Source: Sophora flavescens (Eukaryota; Streptophyta; Magnoliopsida; Fabales; Fabaceae). Taken from it: 64,000 bases of DNA. The stretch is taken from assembly GCA_030762895.1 (NCBI GenBank), contig CM061063.1, positions 71,297,836 through 71,361,835 of the forward strand. The letters run 5' to 3'. Shown piece by piece: positions 34,334-45,400 of the stretch (position 1 is its first letter; each line of letters opens with the position of its first letter). The notes below the pieces were generated by a model. It was not told the DNA's origin and searched no databases. It saw only the letters and a list, made by a program, of their open reading frames with translations. A program made the translations under genes and the position numbers.

Positions 34334-37176
34334 ATGCTGATTTGGAATGTAAAGTCTGAACCTGATTTTTCGCCTCCTTATTGGTTACAGCCTCTTGTTA
34401 AGACTGCACAAAAGGCTTCCACCAGTCAAAGAATTTTAAAAATATCAGGTCAGAAGAAATCAGAATCAACTGCCGCAATGTCAACTCATGATGACTTTAC
34501 AGTTTCTGTGTCTCTTCCTGAGAATGGTTTGGTGATAGTTTCTGATGGTGCAAAGCAAGGACTTCTTCCACCTACTGGTGACAGCAACCTCAAATTAGAT
34601 TTGTCAGAGATCATTCCAACGAAAAAGTCCTCTCGTCGGAAATCCTATACGACTTCATTACTGGAAAGATCGAAGGTTGATGCTCAGCGTATTAAACTAC
34701 ATTTCTTTCTCAGTTTCCACATAAGTTTCAGTGACACCACCTTGTTTTTCAGCTTTTAAAGGAAAGTGGTGAAATTATGGAGCAGGATAACCTACCAAAT
34801 ATAGATAATGAATACAATCAACTTGAAGTTGCTGAATATATTGATGACATTTATCAGTACTATTGGGTTACTGAGGTAATATTCATCACATCTCTGATAT
34901 CACCTTTTTTTTTTCTTTTATCACCTTCGTACTGATTTAAATCAGATGTACTGTAGAAGACACTATTAAGTATATTTTTCTGTTAAGTTGCTTCCTTTTC
35001 TGAAGATGCTTGTCTCTTTCTTTTTATTTTCTGCCAATTCTACTATAGGCTTCAGTAGCTCCACTAGTTGTAGAATTAGTAAATAATTGTATCTGTGTGT
35101 AATAAGAAATGATACAAGACAACAAATTTTTGAACCTTTATATTCGTAAGCTTTTAAGGAGTATGCATCTCTTCAAATTCAATAATTTGACTTTTTTTTT
35201 GGCATTGTTACTTTTTTGTTGGTATTCAGCTCATGTCTTTTCTTTTCCTTTGAGGTTGTGTCTGGAAGTGGAAGTCATCAAAATGTTTCAGGGATTATCT
35301 TAAATAAAATTTATACACACACTGACAGTCGAGATAGTCAGTGTCCACAATTTTTTGTTCCAAAAACCCTACATCGGTGATCTAAAAATTGTGGCCATGA
35401 ATCACATTTTATTTTGATGTCATATACCATATGCTTGATACAATACAATACAGAAAGAGATGTTGCGATCTTGTTCTTCTACTTCTACCATTGTTCATAT
35501 AAAAATTACCAACTAGCCTGCTGTTGTCTATAAAAATTCATATATATTTTTCCTTATTCGTTAGTTTCAACTAGTGTTTTTGTCTATTTTAAATTTGTTT
35601 CCAACTGCAGACACAGAATCCAGCTCTGACAAATTACATGTCAATTCAGACAGACATTACACCTCATATGCGGGCCATATTGATCAACTGGTTAATTGAA
35701 GTACAAAACTGATTTCCATTATCCTTTAGATGACTTTTCTTTTTTCTGTTTCCTGCCTTTATGTGTCGCTCGACCAATGGTATATCAAAGTAATTTTATT
35801 TGCATATATCATTCTTGGCTATTACAGGTACACTTCAAATTTGATTTGATGCCAGAAACACTGTATCTCACAATTACATTGTTGGATCAATATCTTTCCC
35901 TAGTGACAATAAAAAAGAGTGATATGCAGTTAGTTGGTCTTACTGCACTTTTGCTGGCCTCCAAATATGAGGATTTTTGGCATCCCAGGGTAAGAAGCCG
36001 TTTTTAGAAGATATTCTTTTGAAGAGATAGCATGATTTGTTGTGATGATTTGAAATGTGTTTTTTGTCCCATTTATGCTAGGTCAAGGATTTAATAAGCA
36101 TCTCAGCTGAGCCATATACAAGAGATCAAATGCTTGGAATGGTATGATGCACAATCTTTGAGTCACCCTGTCTGACTCATCCTGAAATTCAGAGCATAAT
36201 TATGTAAATTATTGAAGAACTTAGTTAAGCCATAGTATATACAAATTGGTGAAATTTCGAATTTTCACTGAACCAATACTCAGGTTGATCAGACAAATTT
36301 TATTTAGCCAAAAATAGTTGTAAACCAGGAAGGAAAGGGTGCATGGAGTTTTAAATGATAAACTCCAAAATCTTGCCAGTGCCGTTCAATAGTCTGTTAT
36401 TGTTCTGTCTTGAACATTTGGCATTGTATATGGTTTATGTTTCTTTTGGTGATATTCTGATGTGTGGAGCGGTTTTGCTATTCAGGAGAAGCTTATACTT
36501 AGAAGATTAAAGTTCCGTCTTAACACTCCTACTCCTTATGTTTTTATGGTGAGGTTTCTCAAGGCTGCACAATCAGATAGGAAGGTATGTAATTCAGCAT
36601 GCATGGTCTACAAAAGTAATTTGTCTGAGACTGTTAATTACCAATTTAATATATCAATTTGACTTTGATTCTAGAGCTTGAGGGATGATCAGTTGATTTG
36701 TATGAGAAATCATTCTTATTTGTTGTTTTTTTCAGGAAAGTTTCATTTCTAACATTTTGTTTTAATTTTTTTTCCCAGCTTGGACACCTGGCATTCTTTC
36801 TCATTGACCTATGCTTGGTTGAATCCGAAGCTTTAGCATTCAAGCCTTCATTACTATGTGCATCAGCTCTCTATGTTGCACGTTGTACTCTGCAAATAAC
36901 CCCACCATGGACCCCATTGCTTCACAAGCATGCACGTTATGACATTTCACAGATCAGGCACTTATTCTATTCTATCTTTGTCTTATGCAGTTTTTTTAAA
37001 ATTTAGGTTGATCTCTATTATGCTAACTAAATAATTACAGGGGTTGTGCGGAGATGATATTGAAGTTTCATAAAGCTGCTGAACTTGGAAAGTTAACAGT
37101 TACGCGTGAAAAATACTCCAGACCAAAACTCAGTGGGATTACAGCAGTGAAACCGTTGGATAAGCTTCCCCTGTGA
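34334..37176 (+). CDS. Truncated B3-type cyclin copy (cyclin fold only, spliced)
   Basis: Proposed exons are 34334-34675, 34753-34875, 35611-35700, 35828-35989, 36082-36141, 36486-36584, 36779-36957 and 37041-37176. The total is 1191 bp, or about 396 residues. It duplicates exons 16-23 of the full CYCB3;1 gene with identical exon lengths after the first, intact GT-AG sites and the same GC-AG intron (donor at 36958). The cyclin-box hallmark MRAILINWLIEVHFKFD, KYEDFWHPRVKDL and the ending LDKLPL are all present. It lacks the 15 upstream exons and thus the destruction box RKALADVSN. The start ATG (MLIWNVKSEPDF) is the first in-frame ATG and arises from the flank plus former intron sequence. The first coding exon has an in-frame 9-bp deletion. 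It could be an expressed chimera or an unexpressed pseudogene. Confidence 0.6.
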
Positions 37177-37730
37177 TTCGAGTTTTGCTGGAGTTATACT
37201 TCCGTGATATAATTTGATATCCTTAGAAACTCTTGGAATGATGTAACCACATTTGTGCTGGCATATGAGCATGTATTATGAAAGGGATTAAATTCAGAAA
37301 GCGTCGAGGTTTTACTTAGTCGAGGTTCTTTTTAAAAGGTTGGATGCAAAACCTCGGTTCTAGCTGTATTTGCATCCAACCACTCCAGTTCTATTCTTTT
37401 TTGAATGTCTTATATGTCATCGCTTCTAATTAAATGTCTTTAGTATTTTTGTTCTTACATGTTGAAGTTATGAAGTTATTGAAATTATATCAATCGGTTA
37501 TTAAATGTATTTTTGTTCTTTATTAATGCATACAAACACACGTCCCCACACATACATATATATATACAAACACTCGATTCGACAATCGATTAAACCAATT
37601 GAATAATCTGTTGAACCTTGAACTGTTTTCCTTTTCGGTTCATGGGTTAGACTGTTTTTTAAAACATTGGTTTGAATTTTTTAAAATCTATATTTGAGTG
37701 AATGAAAATTTTTCATGGGATAATAATTTA
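34340..37730 (+). repeat. Left arm of a ~3.4-kb inverted repeat (cyclin B3 3' half)
   Basis: It aligns with the reverse complement of 39051-42461 through exons, introns and about 550 bp of 3' flank, with roughly one difference per 100 bp in the parts I compared. The 81-bp intron segment at 36001-36081 is identical in both. Similarity starts at GATTTGGAATGTAAAG and ends after TGGGATAATAATTTA. Confidence 0.92.
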
Positions 37731-38354
37731 CATGTTAGAGAGTGAACTACAAAAAGAGATTTGTAGCCTATTACCAAATTGCTCGCCTACATGCTCTAAA
37801 AACTCAGTAGACATTTCGTAATTGTAGTAGAAGTTAGGAAATGTGAGAAGGGATGATTTCTAATTTTTCAACTGATTCGAAACCTTTCAGTCTTTGATTA
37901 ATTGAGGTAATTACAAACTTGGAGTTGTCAGATCTTGTACACTCTCCACTTCAGAAGTTATTTGTCTAATTACATTAGTTATGTCATGCAAAGTGGAATT
38001 GTTGGTATAATGTTAAAGAAGGTGAGAGTTTTCAAATTCTCAATTTTGGTGTAGCTAGAATCTTATTCTGACATGATTTGAGTATGATAGGAGGTCATAA
38101 ATCTTTGTGATGAGTTTTTCTATATAGCAAGTTGTTAGTACACAACCAACAATAGGAAAAGATATGTAGGGGTGTGTTTGGATTCCTGTTGGGAAGGTCC
38201 CAAATGGGCTATGAGAATCCAAACACAGACTAGGTTTATGCATGTCATTACAGTTTTAAAAGTTACATTATCATGTGTTGCAGTTTTCTTGTCCATCCAT
38301 GCATATGCCTCACTTGGGGAATTTAACTTTTGTCTTTGTACATTCTATTTCCAG
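37731..38354 (+). other. Spacer of the inverted repeat, probable intron of the CASP-like fragment
   Basis: No coding sequence is firmly recognised before the acceptor at 38354. It holds a small inverted repeat around 38171-38228. An AG at about 38282 precedes an open stretch that does not resemble the family, so I do not call an exon there. Confidence 0.4.
38170..38230. repeat. Small inverted repeat, possible MITE remnant
   Basis: TGTGTTTGGATTC at about 38172 pairs with GAATCCAAACACA at about 38215. The span of about 60 bp looks like the fused ends of a deleted Tourist- or hAT-type MITE. Confidence 0.45.
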
Positions 38355-38774
38355 CTATTTGATAACAGTCATGGGTTTGGTAATTCCATGGAGCATAACA
38401 TTGTTTGTGATAGATGCTTACTCCGTCTTCATAAAATATATACCGGTTCAGCGAAAGCTCATCCTGATATTCATTTGGGGAGACATGGTGCGTGCAGCTT
38501 ATGACTAAAGACTTAAAAACTTAAAAGCCTCTTTGTTGGCATGATACACTAGTGATATTGAGTTTTTTCTATACTCCAGGTTTTGTCATATCTCACACTC
38601 GCTGCAGCATGTTCTACAGCCAGTGTCGCAGATTTTCTGCTTGAATACGAGGAACCGCGTTGCCCGACCAAGTTATGTGGTAGATATCAATTGTCAGCTG
38701 CTATGGCCTTCTTGTCTTGGTTTCTTTCATCAGCTTCCTGTCTTTTCAACTTTTGGCTTTTCCCTTCTCTGTAA
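38355..38774 (+). pseudogene. CASP-like protein 5 (CASPL5-type), last two exons only
   Basis: Exon 38355-38487 follows a TTTCCAG acceptor and encodes YLITVMGLVIPWSITLFV and YIPVQRKLILIFIWGDM. Exon 38580-38774 encodes VLSYLTLAAACSTASVADFL, then EPRCPTKLCGRYQLSAA and NFWLFPSL with a stop. These match the C-terminal three membrane spans of plant CASP-like family 5, four-span plasma-membrane proteins related to Casparian strip scaffolds. The N-terminal exons are absent; the cyclin repeat arm takes their place upstream. The remaining exons are open and correctly spliced. The gene was probably truncated by the rearrangement that made the inverted repeat. Confidence 0.75.
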
Positions 38775-39050
38775 AATATCTAGCTCGCTGTTGATATGTA
38801 CATGAATGAAAAGGTTGCAAATGACGAAGCCATTTGCTCATAGGCATATATTGTTTTTCCCTGTGAATAGTCAATAATAATGAAGACATTGAGCAGAAAT
38901 TTATATTCCTGAAAGTTTTGATGCGTGATGCTAAGTTGATCACAGACGATACTAGGGAGACTCAACCTGGTTAGGAAACTAGGATGCCAACTTCTCCTCA
39001 GTTCTGCCACAGGTGGGGGACAGGGTATTCATAAAATATACAAGAGTGAA
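38775..39050 (+). other. 3' flank of the CASP-like fragment up to the right repeat arm
   Basis: No coding sequence. It probably contains the 3' UTR of the CASP-like gene and meets the minus-strand cyclin arm at 39051. Confidence 0.4.
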
Positions 39051-42000
39051 TAAATTATTATCCCATGAAAAATTTTCATTCACTCAAATATAGATTTTAA
39101 AAAATTCAAACCAATGTTTTAAAAAACGGTCTAACCCATGAACCGAAAAGGAAAACAGTTCAAGATTCAACAGATTATTCAATTGGTTTAATCGATTGTC
39201 GAATCGAGTGTTTGTATATATATATATATGTATGTGTGGGGACGTGTGTTTGTATGCATTAATAAAGAACAAAAATACATTTAATAACCGATTGATATAA
39301 TTTCAATAACTTCATAACTTCAACATGTAAGAACAAAAATACTAAAGACATTTAATTAGAAGCGATGACATATAAGACATTCAAAAAAGAATAGAACTGG
39401 AGTGGTTGGATGCAAATACAGCTAGAACCGAGGTTTTGCATCCAACCTTTTAAAAAGAACCTCGACTAAAGTAAAACCTCGACGCTTTCTGAATTTAATC
39501 CCTTTCATAATACATGCTCATATGCCAGCACAAATGTGGTTACATCATTCCAAGAGTTTCTAAGAATATCAAATTATATCACGGAAGTATAACTCCAGCA
39601 TAACTCGAATCACAGGGGAAGCTTATCCAACGGTTTCACTGCTGTAATCCCACTGAGTTTTGGTCTGGAGTATTTTTCACGCGTAACTGTTAACTTTCCA
39701 AGTTCAGCAGCTTTATGAAACTTCAATATCATCTCCGCACAACCCCTGTAATTATTTAGTTAGCATAATAGAGATCAACCTAAATTTTAAAAAAACTGCA
39801 TAAGACAAAGATAGAATAGAATAAGTGCCTGATCTGTGAAATGTCATAACGTGCATGCTTGTGAAGCAATGGGGTCCATGGTGGGGTTATTTGCAGAGTA
39901 CAACGTGCAACATAGAGAGCTGATGCACATAGTAATGAAGGCTTGAATGCTAAAGCTTCGGATTCAACCAAGCATAGGTCAATGAGAAAGAATGCCATGT
40001 GTTCAAGCTGGGAAAAAAAATTAAAACAAAATGTTAGAAATGAAACTTTCCTGAATAAAACAACAAATAAGAATGATTTCTCATACAAATAAACTGATCA
40101 TCCCTCAAGCTCTAGAATCAAAGTCAAATTGATATATTAAATTGGTAATTAACAGTCTCAGACAAATTACTTTTGTAGACCATGCATGCTGAATTACATA
40201 CCTTCTTATCTGATTGTGCAGCCTTGAGAAACCTCACCATAAAAACATAAGGAGTAGGAGTGTTAAGACGGAACTTTAATCTTCTAAGTATAAGCTTCTC
40301 CTGAATAGCAAAACCGCTCCACACATCAGAATATCACCAAAAGAAACATAAACCATATACAATGCCAAATGTTCAAGACAGAACAATAACAGACTATTGA
40401 ACGGCACTGGCAAGATTTTGGAGTTTATCATTTAAAACTCCATGCACCCTTTCCTTCCTGGTTTACAACTATTTTTGGCTAAATAAAATTTGTCTGATCA
40501 ACCTGAGTATTGGTTCAGTGAAAATTCGAAATTTCACCAATTTGTATATACTATGGCTTAACTAAGTTCTTCAATAATTTACATAATTATGCTCTGAATT
40601 TCAGGATGAGTCAGACAGGGTGACTCAGAGATTGTGCATCATACCATTCCAAGCATTTGATCTCTTGTATATGACTCAGCTGAGATGCTTATTAAATCCT
40701 TGACCTAGCATAAATGGGACAAAAAACACATTTCAAATCATCACAACAAATCATGCTATCTCTTCAAAAGAATATCTTCTAAAAACGGCTTCTTACCCTG
40801 GGATGCCAAAAATCCTCATATTTGGAGGCCAGCAAAAGTGCAGTAAGACCAACTAACTGCATATCACTCTTTTTTATTGTCACTAGGGAAAGATATTGAT
40901 CCAACAATGTAATTGTGAGATACAGTGTTTCTGGCATCAAATCAAATTTGAAGTGTACCTGTAATAGCCAAGAATGATATATGCAAATAAAATTACTTTG
41001 ATATACCATTGGTCGAGCGACACATAAAGGCAGGAAACAGAAAAAAGAAAAGTCATCTAAAGGATAATGGAAATCAGTTTTGTACTTCAATTAACCAGTT
41101 GATCAATATGGCCCGCATATGAGGTGTAATGTCTGTCTGAATTGACATGTAATTTGTCAGAGCTGGATTCTGTGCCTGCAGTTGGAAACAAATTTAAAAT
41201 AGACAAAAACACTAGTTGAAACTAACGAATAAGGAAAAATATATATGAATTTTTATAGACAACAGCAGGCTAGTTGGTAATTTTTATATGAACAATGGTA
41301 GAAGTAGAAGAACAAGATCGCAACATCTCTTTCTGTATTGTATTGTATCAAGCATATGGTATATGACATCAAAATAAAATGTGATTCATGGCCACAATTT
41401 TTAGATCACCGATGTAGGGTTTTTGGAACAAAAAATTGGGGACACTGACTATCTCGACTGTCAGTGTGAGTATAAATTTTATTTAAGATAATCCCTGAAA
41501 CATTTTGATGACTTCCACTTCCAGACACAACCTCAAAGGAAAAGAAAAGACATGAGCTGAATACCAACAAAAAAGTAACAATGCCAAAAAAAAAGTCAAA
41601 TTATTGAATTTGAAGAGATGCATACTCCTTAAAAGCTTACGAATATAAAGGTTCAAAAATTTGTTGTCTTGTATCATTTCTTATTACACACAGATACAAT
41701 TATTTACTAATTCTACAACTAGTGGAGCTACTGAAGCCTATAGTAGAATTGGCAGAAAATAAAAAGAAAGAGACAAGCATCTTCAGAAAAGGAAGCAACT
41801 TAACAGAAAAATATACTTAATAGTGTCTTCTACAGTACATCTGATTTAAATCAGTACGAAGGTGATAAAAGAAAAAAAAAGGTGATATCAGAGATGTGAT
41901 GAATATTACCTCAGTAACCCAATAGTACTGATAAATGTCATCAATATATTCAGCAACTTCAAGTTGATTGTATTCATTATCTATATTTGGTAGGTTATCC

Positions 42001-42461
42001 TGCTCCATAATTTCACCACTTTCCTTTAAAAGCTGAAAAACAAGGTGGTGTCACTGAAACTTATGTGGAAACTGAGAAAGAAATGTAGTTTAATACGCTG
42101 AGCATCAACCTTCGATCTTTCCAGTAATGAAGTTGTATAGGATTTCCGACGAGAGGACTTTTTCGTTGGAATGATCTCTGACAAATCTAATTTGAGGTTG
42201 CTGTCACCAGTAGGTGGAAGAAGTCCTTGCTTTGCACCATCAGAAACTATCACCAAACCATTCTCAGGAAGAGACACAGAAACTGTAAAGTCATCATGAG
42301 TTGACATTGCGGCAGTTGATTCTGATTTCTTCTGACCTGATATGGAGGAAGGTTTTAAAGTTCTTTGACTGGTGGAAGCCTTTTGTGCAGTCTTAACAAG
42401 AGGCTGTAACCAATAAGGAGGCGAAAAATCAGGTTCAGACTTTACATTCCAAATCTTTGAT
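39051..42461 (-). repeat. Right arm of the inverted repeat, within CYCB3;1
   Basis: It covers exons 16-23 and the 3' flank of the full cyclin gene. The outer edge falls in intron 15 just upstream of exon 16 (TTTGTAATCAAA lies beyond the shared sequence). The inner edge is at 39051. Confidence 0.92.
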
Positions 42462-45400
42462 TACAAAAGCACTCTCAAAGTAAATAATTTTTTTTTTAAA
42501 ATGCAGTGGAAATTATTGACTAACAAGACAGTAGCTCATACTAACTAAGGATTTGTTTGAGAGTTGGGAGGGGAAGGGTTTGAGGAGAAAGGGATGGGGA
42601 AAAGGAAGGAAGGATAGCCCTCGCCCTCTAAAATCCTCCTCTACTTCATTATTTTAGTTCCAAAAAATTGGGGGATTTTGGTTCTTTTGTTAAAAAATAA
42701 ATCCCCATGCAAGGTGGGGGACTATCATCCCTTCCTTCCTCCTCAAACCCTACCCCTCCCAACTCCCAAACAAACCCTAAAGGAACCAAGCACAATATCA
42801 AGCAAGTCTTAAGAAGTATGTTAATAAAACATTAAATGTTTTTAGATAAAATAAAGCATGAACATATGTTAACATGTTTGTTAATAAAGCAGCAATAAAC
42901 ATAGCAGCTAACTTGTTGGCATCAGCAGACTAAAGGTAATAGAGAATATGCCACTAGCAAGAAAATAACTAGCTACAAAGCACAGACACAGACACAAATC
43001 CGAACATCGGATATGACACAGACATGGACATTGGACACAACACAGACATGCAGACATCGACAATTTCCACAATATATATTTAAATATGTGTGTGTCTGTA
43101 TGTATATGTATTTGTGTCAAATCAAATAAACGATCTACAAACAACACTAAAAAGAAGAGGGCAAAAACAAGAAGAGAGCGACCGACAACCAACGAACAAT
43201 AAGAAGATAGTGAACATGGATAAAAGAGTGACATACAACTGGCAACCCACAAAGAGAGTGAGAACGAACCAATTTCGAATACAGTGAAAACTCACCATAA
43301 CAAAGGCTTGTGAAGAAATGGGAAGAAGATGAAAAGAGAAGAGACGGTTGTGAAAGAAGCGTATATCAAACGCTTCTAACTCTTTTTCATTTATTATTTT
43401 TTTCTTTTTTCATTTATTATTTTTAAAGTTTTAATTTACTTTATTTGCTTTTTTTAAAAAAGAATTTCTTTTTTTTGAAAAATTCGGAGACTAGTCATGT
43501 TCTTTAGGTGTCCGGCCACATAGAAGTGTCAACTAAATATCCCAACACGTGTTCGACAACAAAAAATAATTTTTAAATCGAAGGTGTGTCACACATGTGT
43601 CCGACATGTGTTCGGCACTCGAACACCCCAATAGCAAGCAATGTCGGTGCTTCCTAGCTAATCATACAACCATCGCAAAGAAATTCAAACACGATGAAAC
43701 AAAAATTAAAAAAAGCACAACAATCAAAACTAGCCTGAAAAAATAAGCAATCCAATGGAATGAAATTCCAAAGAATAATTGCTGCACCAATCAATCAAAT
43801 AAGCTGATACAGATTAAAATAAATTAAAGCACAGCCAAGCACATGTCGTATGAGTGTCGTACACATGTCGGTGTCGGACACGTGCATGATATTTTGACAC
43901 CCCAATGGCAGGCAGTGGGTCAGAGTTTCCTAGTTAATTATGCAGCCATCACAAAGAAATTCCAAACAGGATGAAAAAATTAAGAAAAATCACAGCAATC
44001 AAACCTAGCCTGAAAAAGTAAGCAACCCAAAAAACAATTGCTGCATCTATCAATCAAATAAGCTGATGCAGATAAAAAAAACATTAAAGCACAGCCAAGT
44101 AAACATACCTTGGTGGACTTCCTTGAGGATGTAGTTAAAGCATTGGTTTGAACCCTGCACCCCAGATGAATTGCATGAAAATGAATAGTTAATAACAAGC
44201 AATCTCTTCCTAAAAATCACGAATTAACAAAATCCAAGTCTAACTTATTTGTCAACAACTTTATCTTGCAAATCAAGGAGAATTAGACAATTAATAGCTA
44301 CTGATGAATACAAGCATTCACGCTATAAGAATAGTGATATCTAGGAACTCCAAATTCTGGAAAAACTCAAAGGTTTCCATATACAAAGATTCAAAGAATG
44401 AATCCTTATTAAAGTATATGTATATGTATGATAACTGAATGAGCTGAGTCAGCATCATTCAGTTATGACAGTTGGCCAATTCAGTTATGACAGTTGGCTA
44501 AGCAATTGCTCTAAACAGTTAGGATTAATGGCTATATAAAGCCAGCACTGTAACATTGTAAATGAAGTGATTCATTCAATAAAAATCACAGTTACAATTT
44601 CAGTTTCTGATTTTCTTCTCTCTCTCACTCTATGATACAGTCTTTTATGGTATATAGAGCTTTTTTTTCTGGGTCTGATTCTTCTCTTCGATTAGTCTCT
44701 TCGATTCGATGGCCTCCACTGGAAATCCGTTTGAAACTGCCACCGAAGCTTCCGCGCCGACTCCGGCACCGTCCAGCTTCAATCCTATGCTATCGATCAA
44801 GCTCGACGATAGCAACTTTCTGCTCTGGAAGCAGCAAGTCGAGGTCGTGATTATCGTGCACAAGCTTCATCGCTTTGTCGTGAATCCTGCGATTCCTCCT
44901 CAGTTCACATCGGAATCCAATCGTGCCCTAGGGATTGAATCTGACGCGTATCAGCTTTGGATCGTTCAGGACCAAATGCTCTTTACGTGGTTGCTTGGAT
45001 CTCTCTCTCCTTCGATCCTTCCAAGGTTCATCGGATGCAAGCAATCGTGGCAAGTATGGGAGAAAATCCACAAGCAATTTCAGGCGCACCTTCGAGCCAA
45101 GGCTCGTCAATTTCGCTCCGAAGTGAAGAATACGAAGAAAGGCACGCGCTCAATTTGAGTATCTCATGCACATTCATGCCCTAGTTGAATCTCTACAAGC
45201 AATCGGCGATCCTGCCACCGAACAAGATCATGTCGACACGGTCCTTGAAGGACTCCCCGAGGAATATAATCCATTCGTTATGATGATCTATGCTAGATCT
45301 GGTGTTATCTCCATTGATGACATTGAACCTCTTCTTCTGATGCAAGATGCACAATTTGAGAAGTTCCGTCAAGAGCTACCTTCCCCTTCAGTAACTGTGA

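Noticed and set aside
34250..34759. Continuous 169-codon frame starting in the leader of the truncated cyclin
   Set aside because: Its first codon is TTG, not ATG, and it reads through the GT splice donor at 34676; the first in-frame ATG is at 34334.
44645..45110. Minus-strand frames opposite the copia gag
   Set aside because: Shadows of the gag frame with no family resemblance; CYCB3;1 exons are not in this interval.
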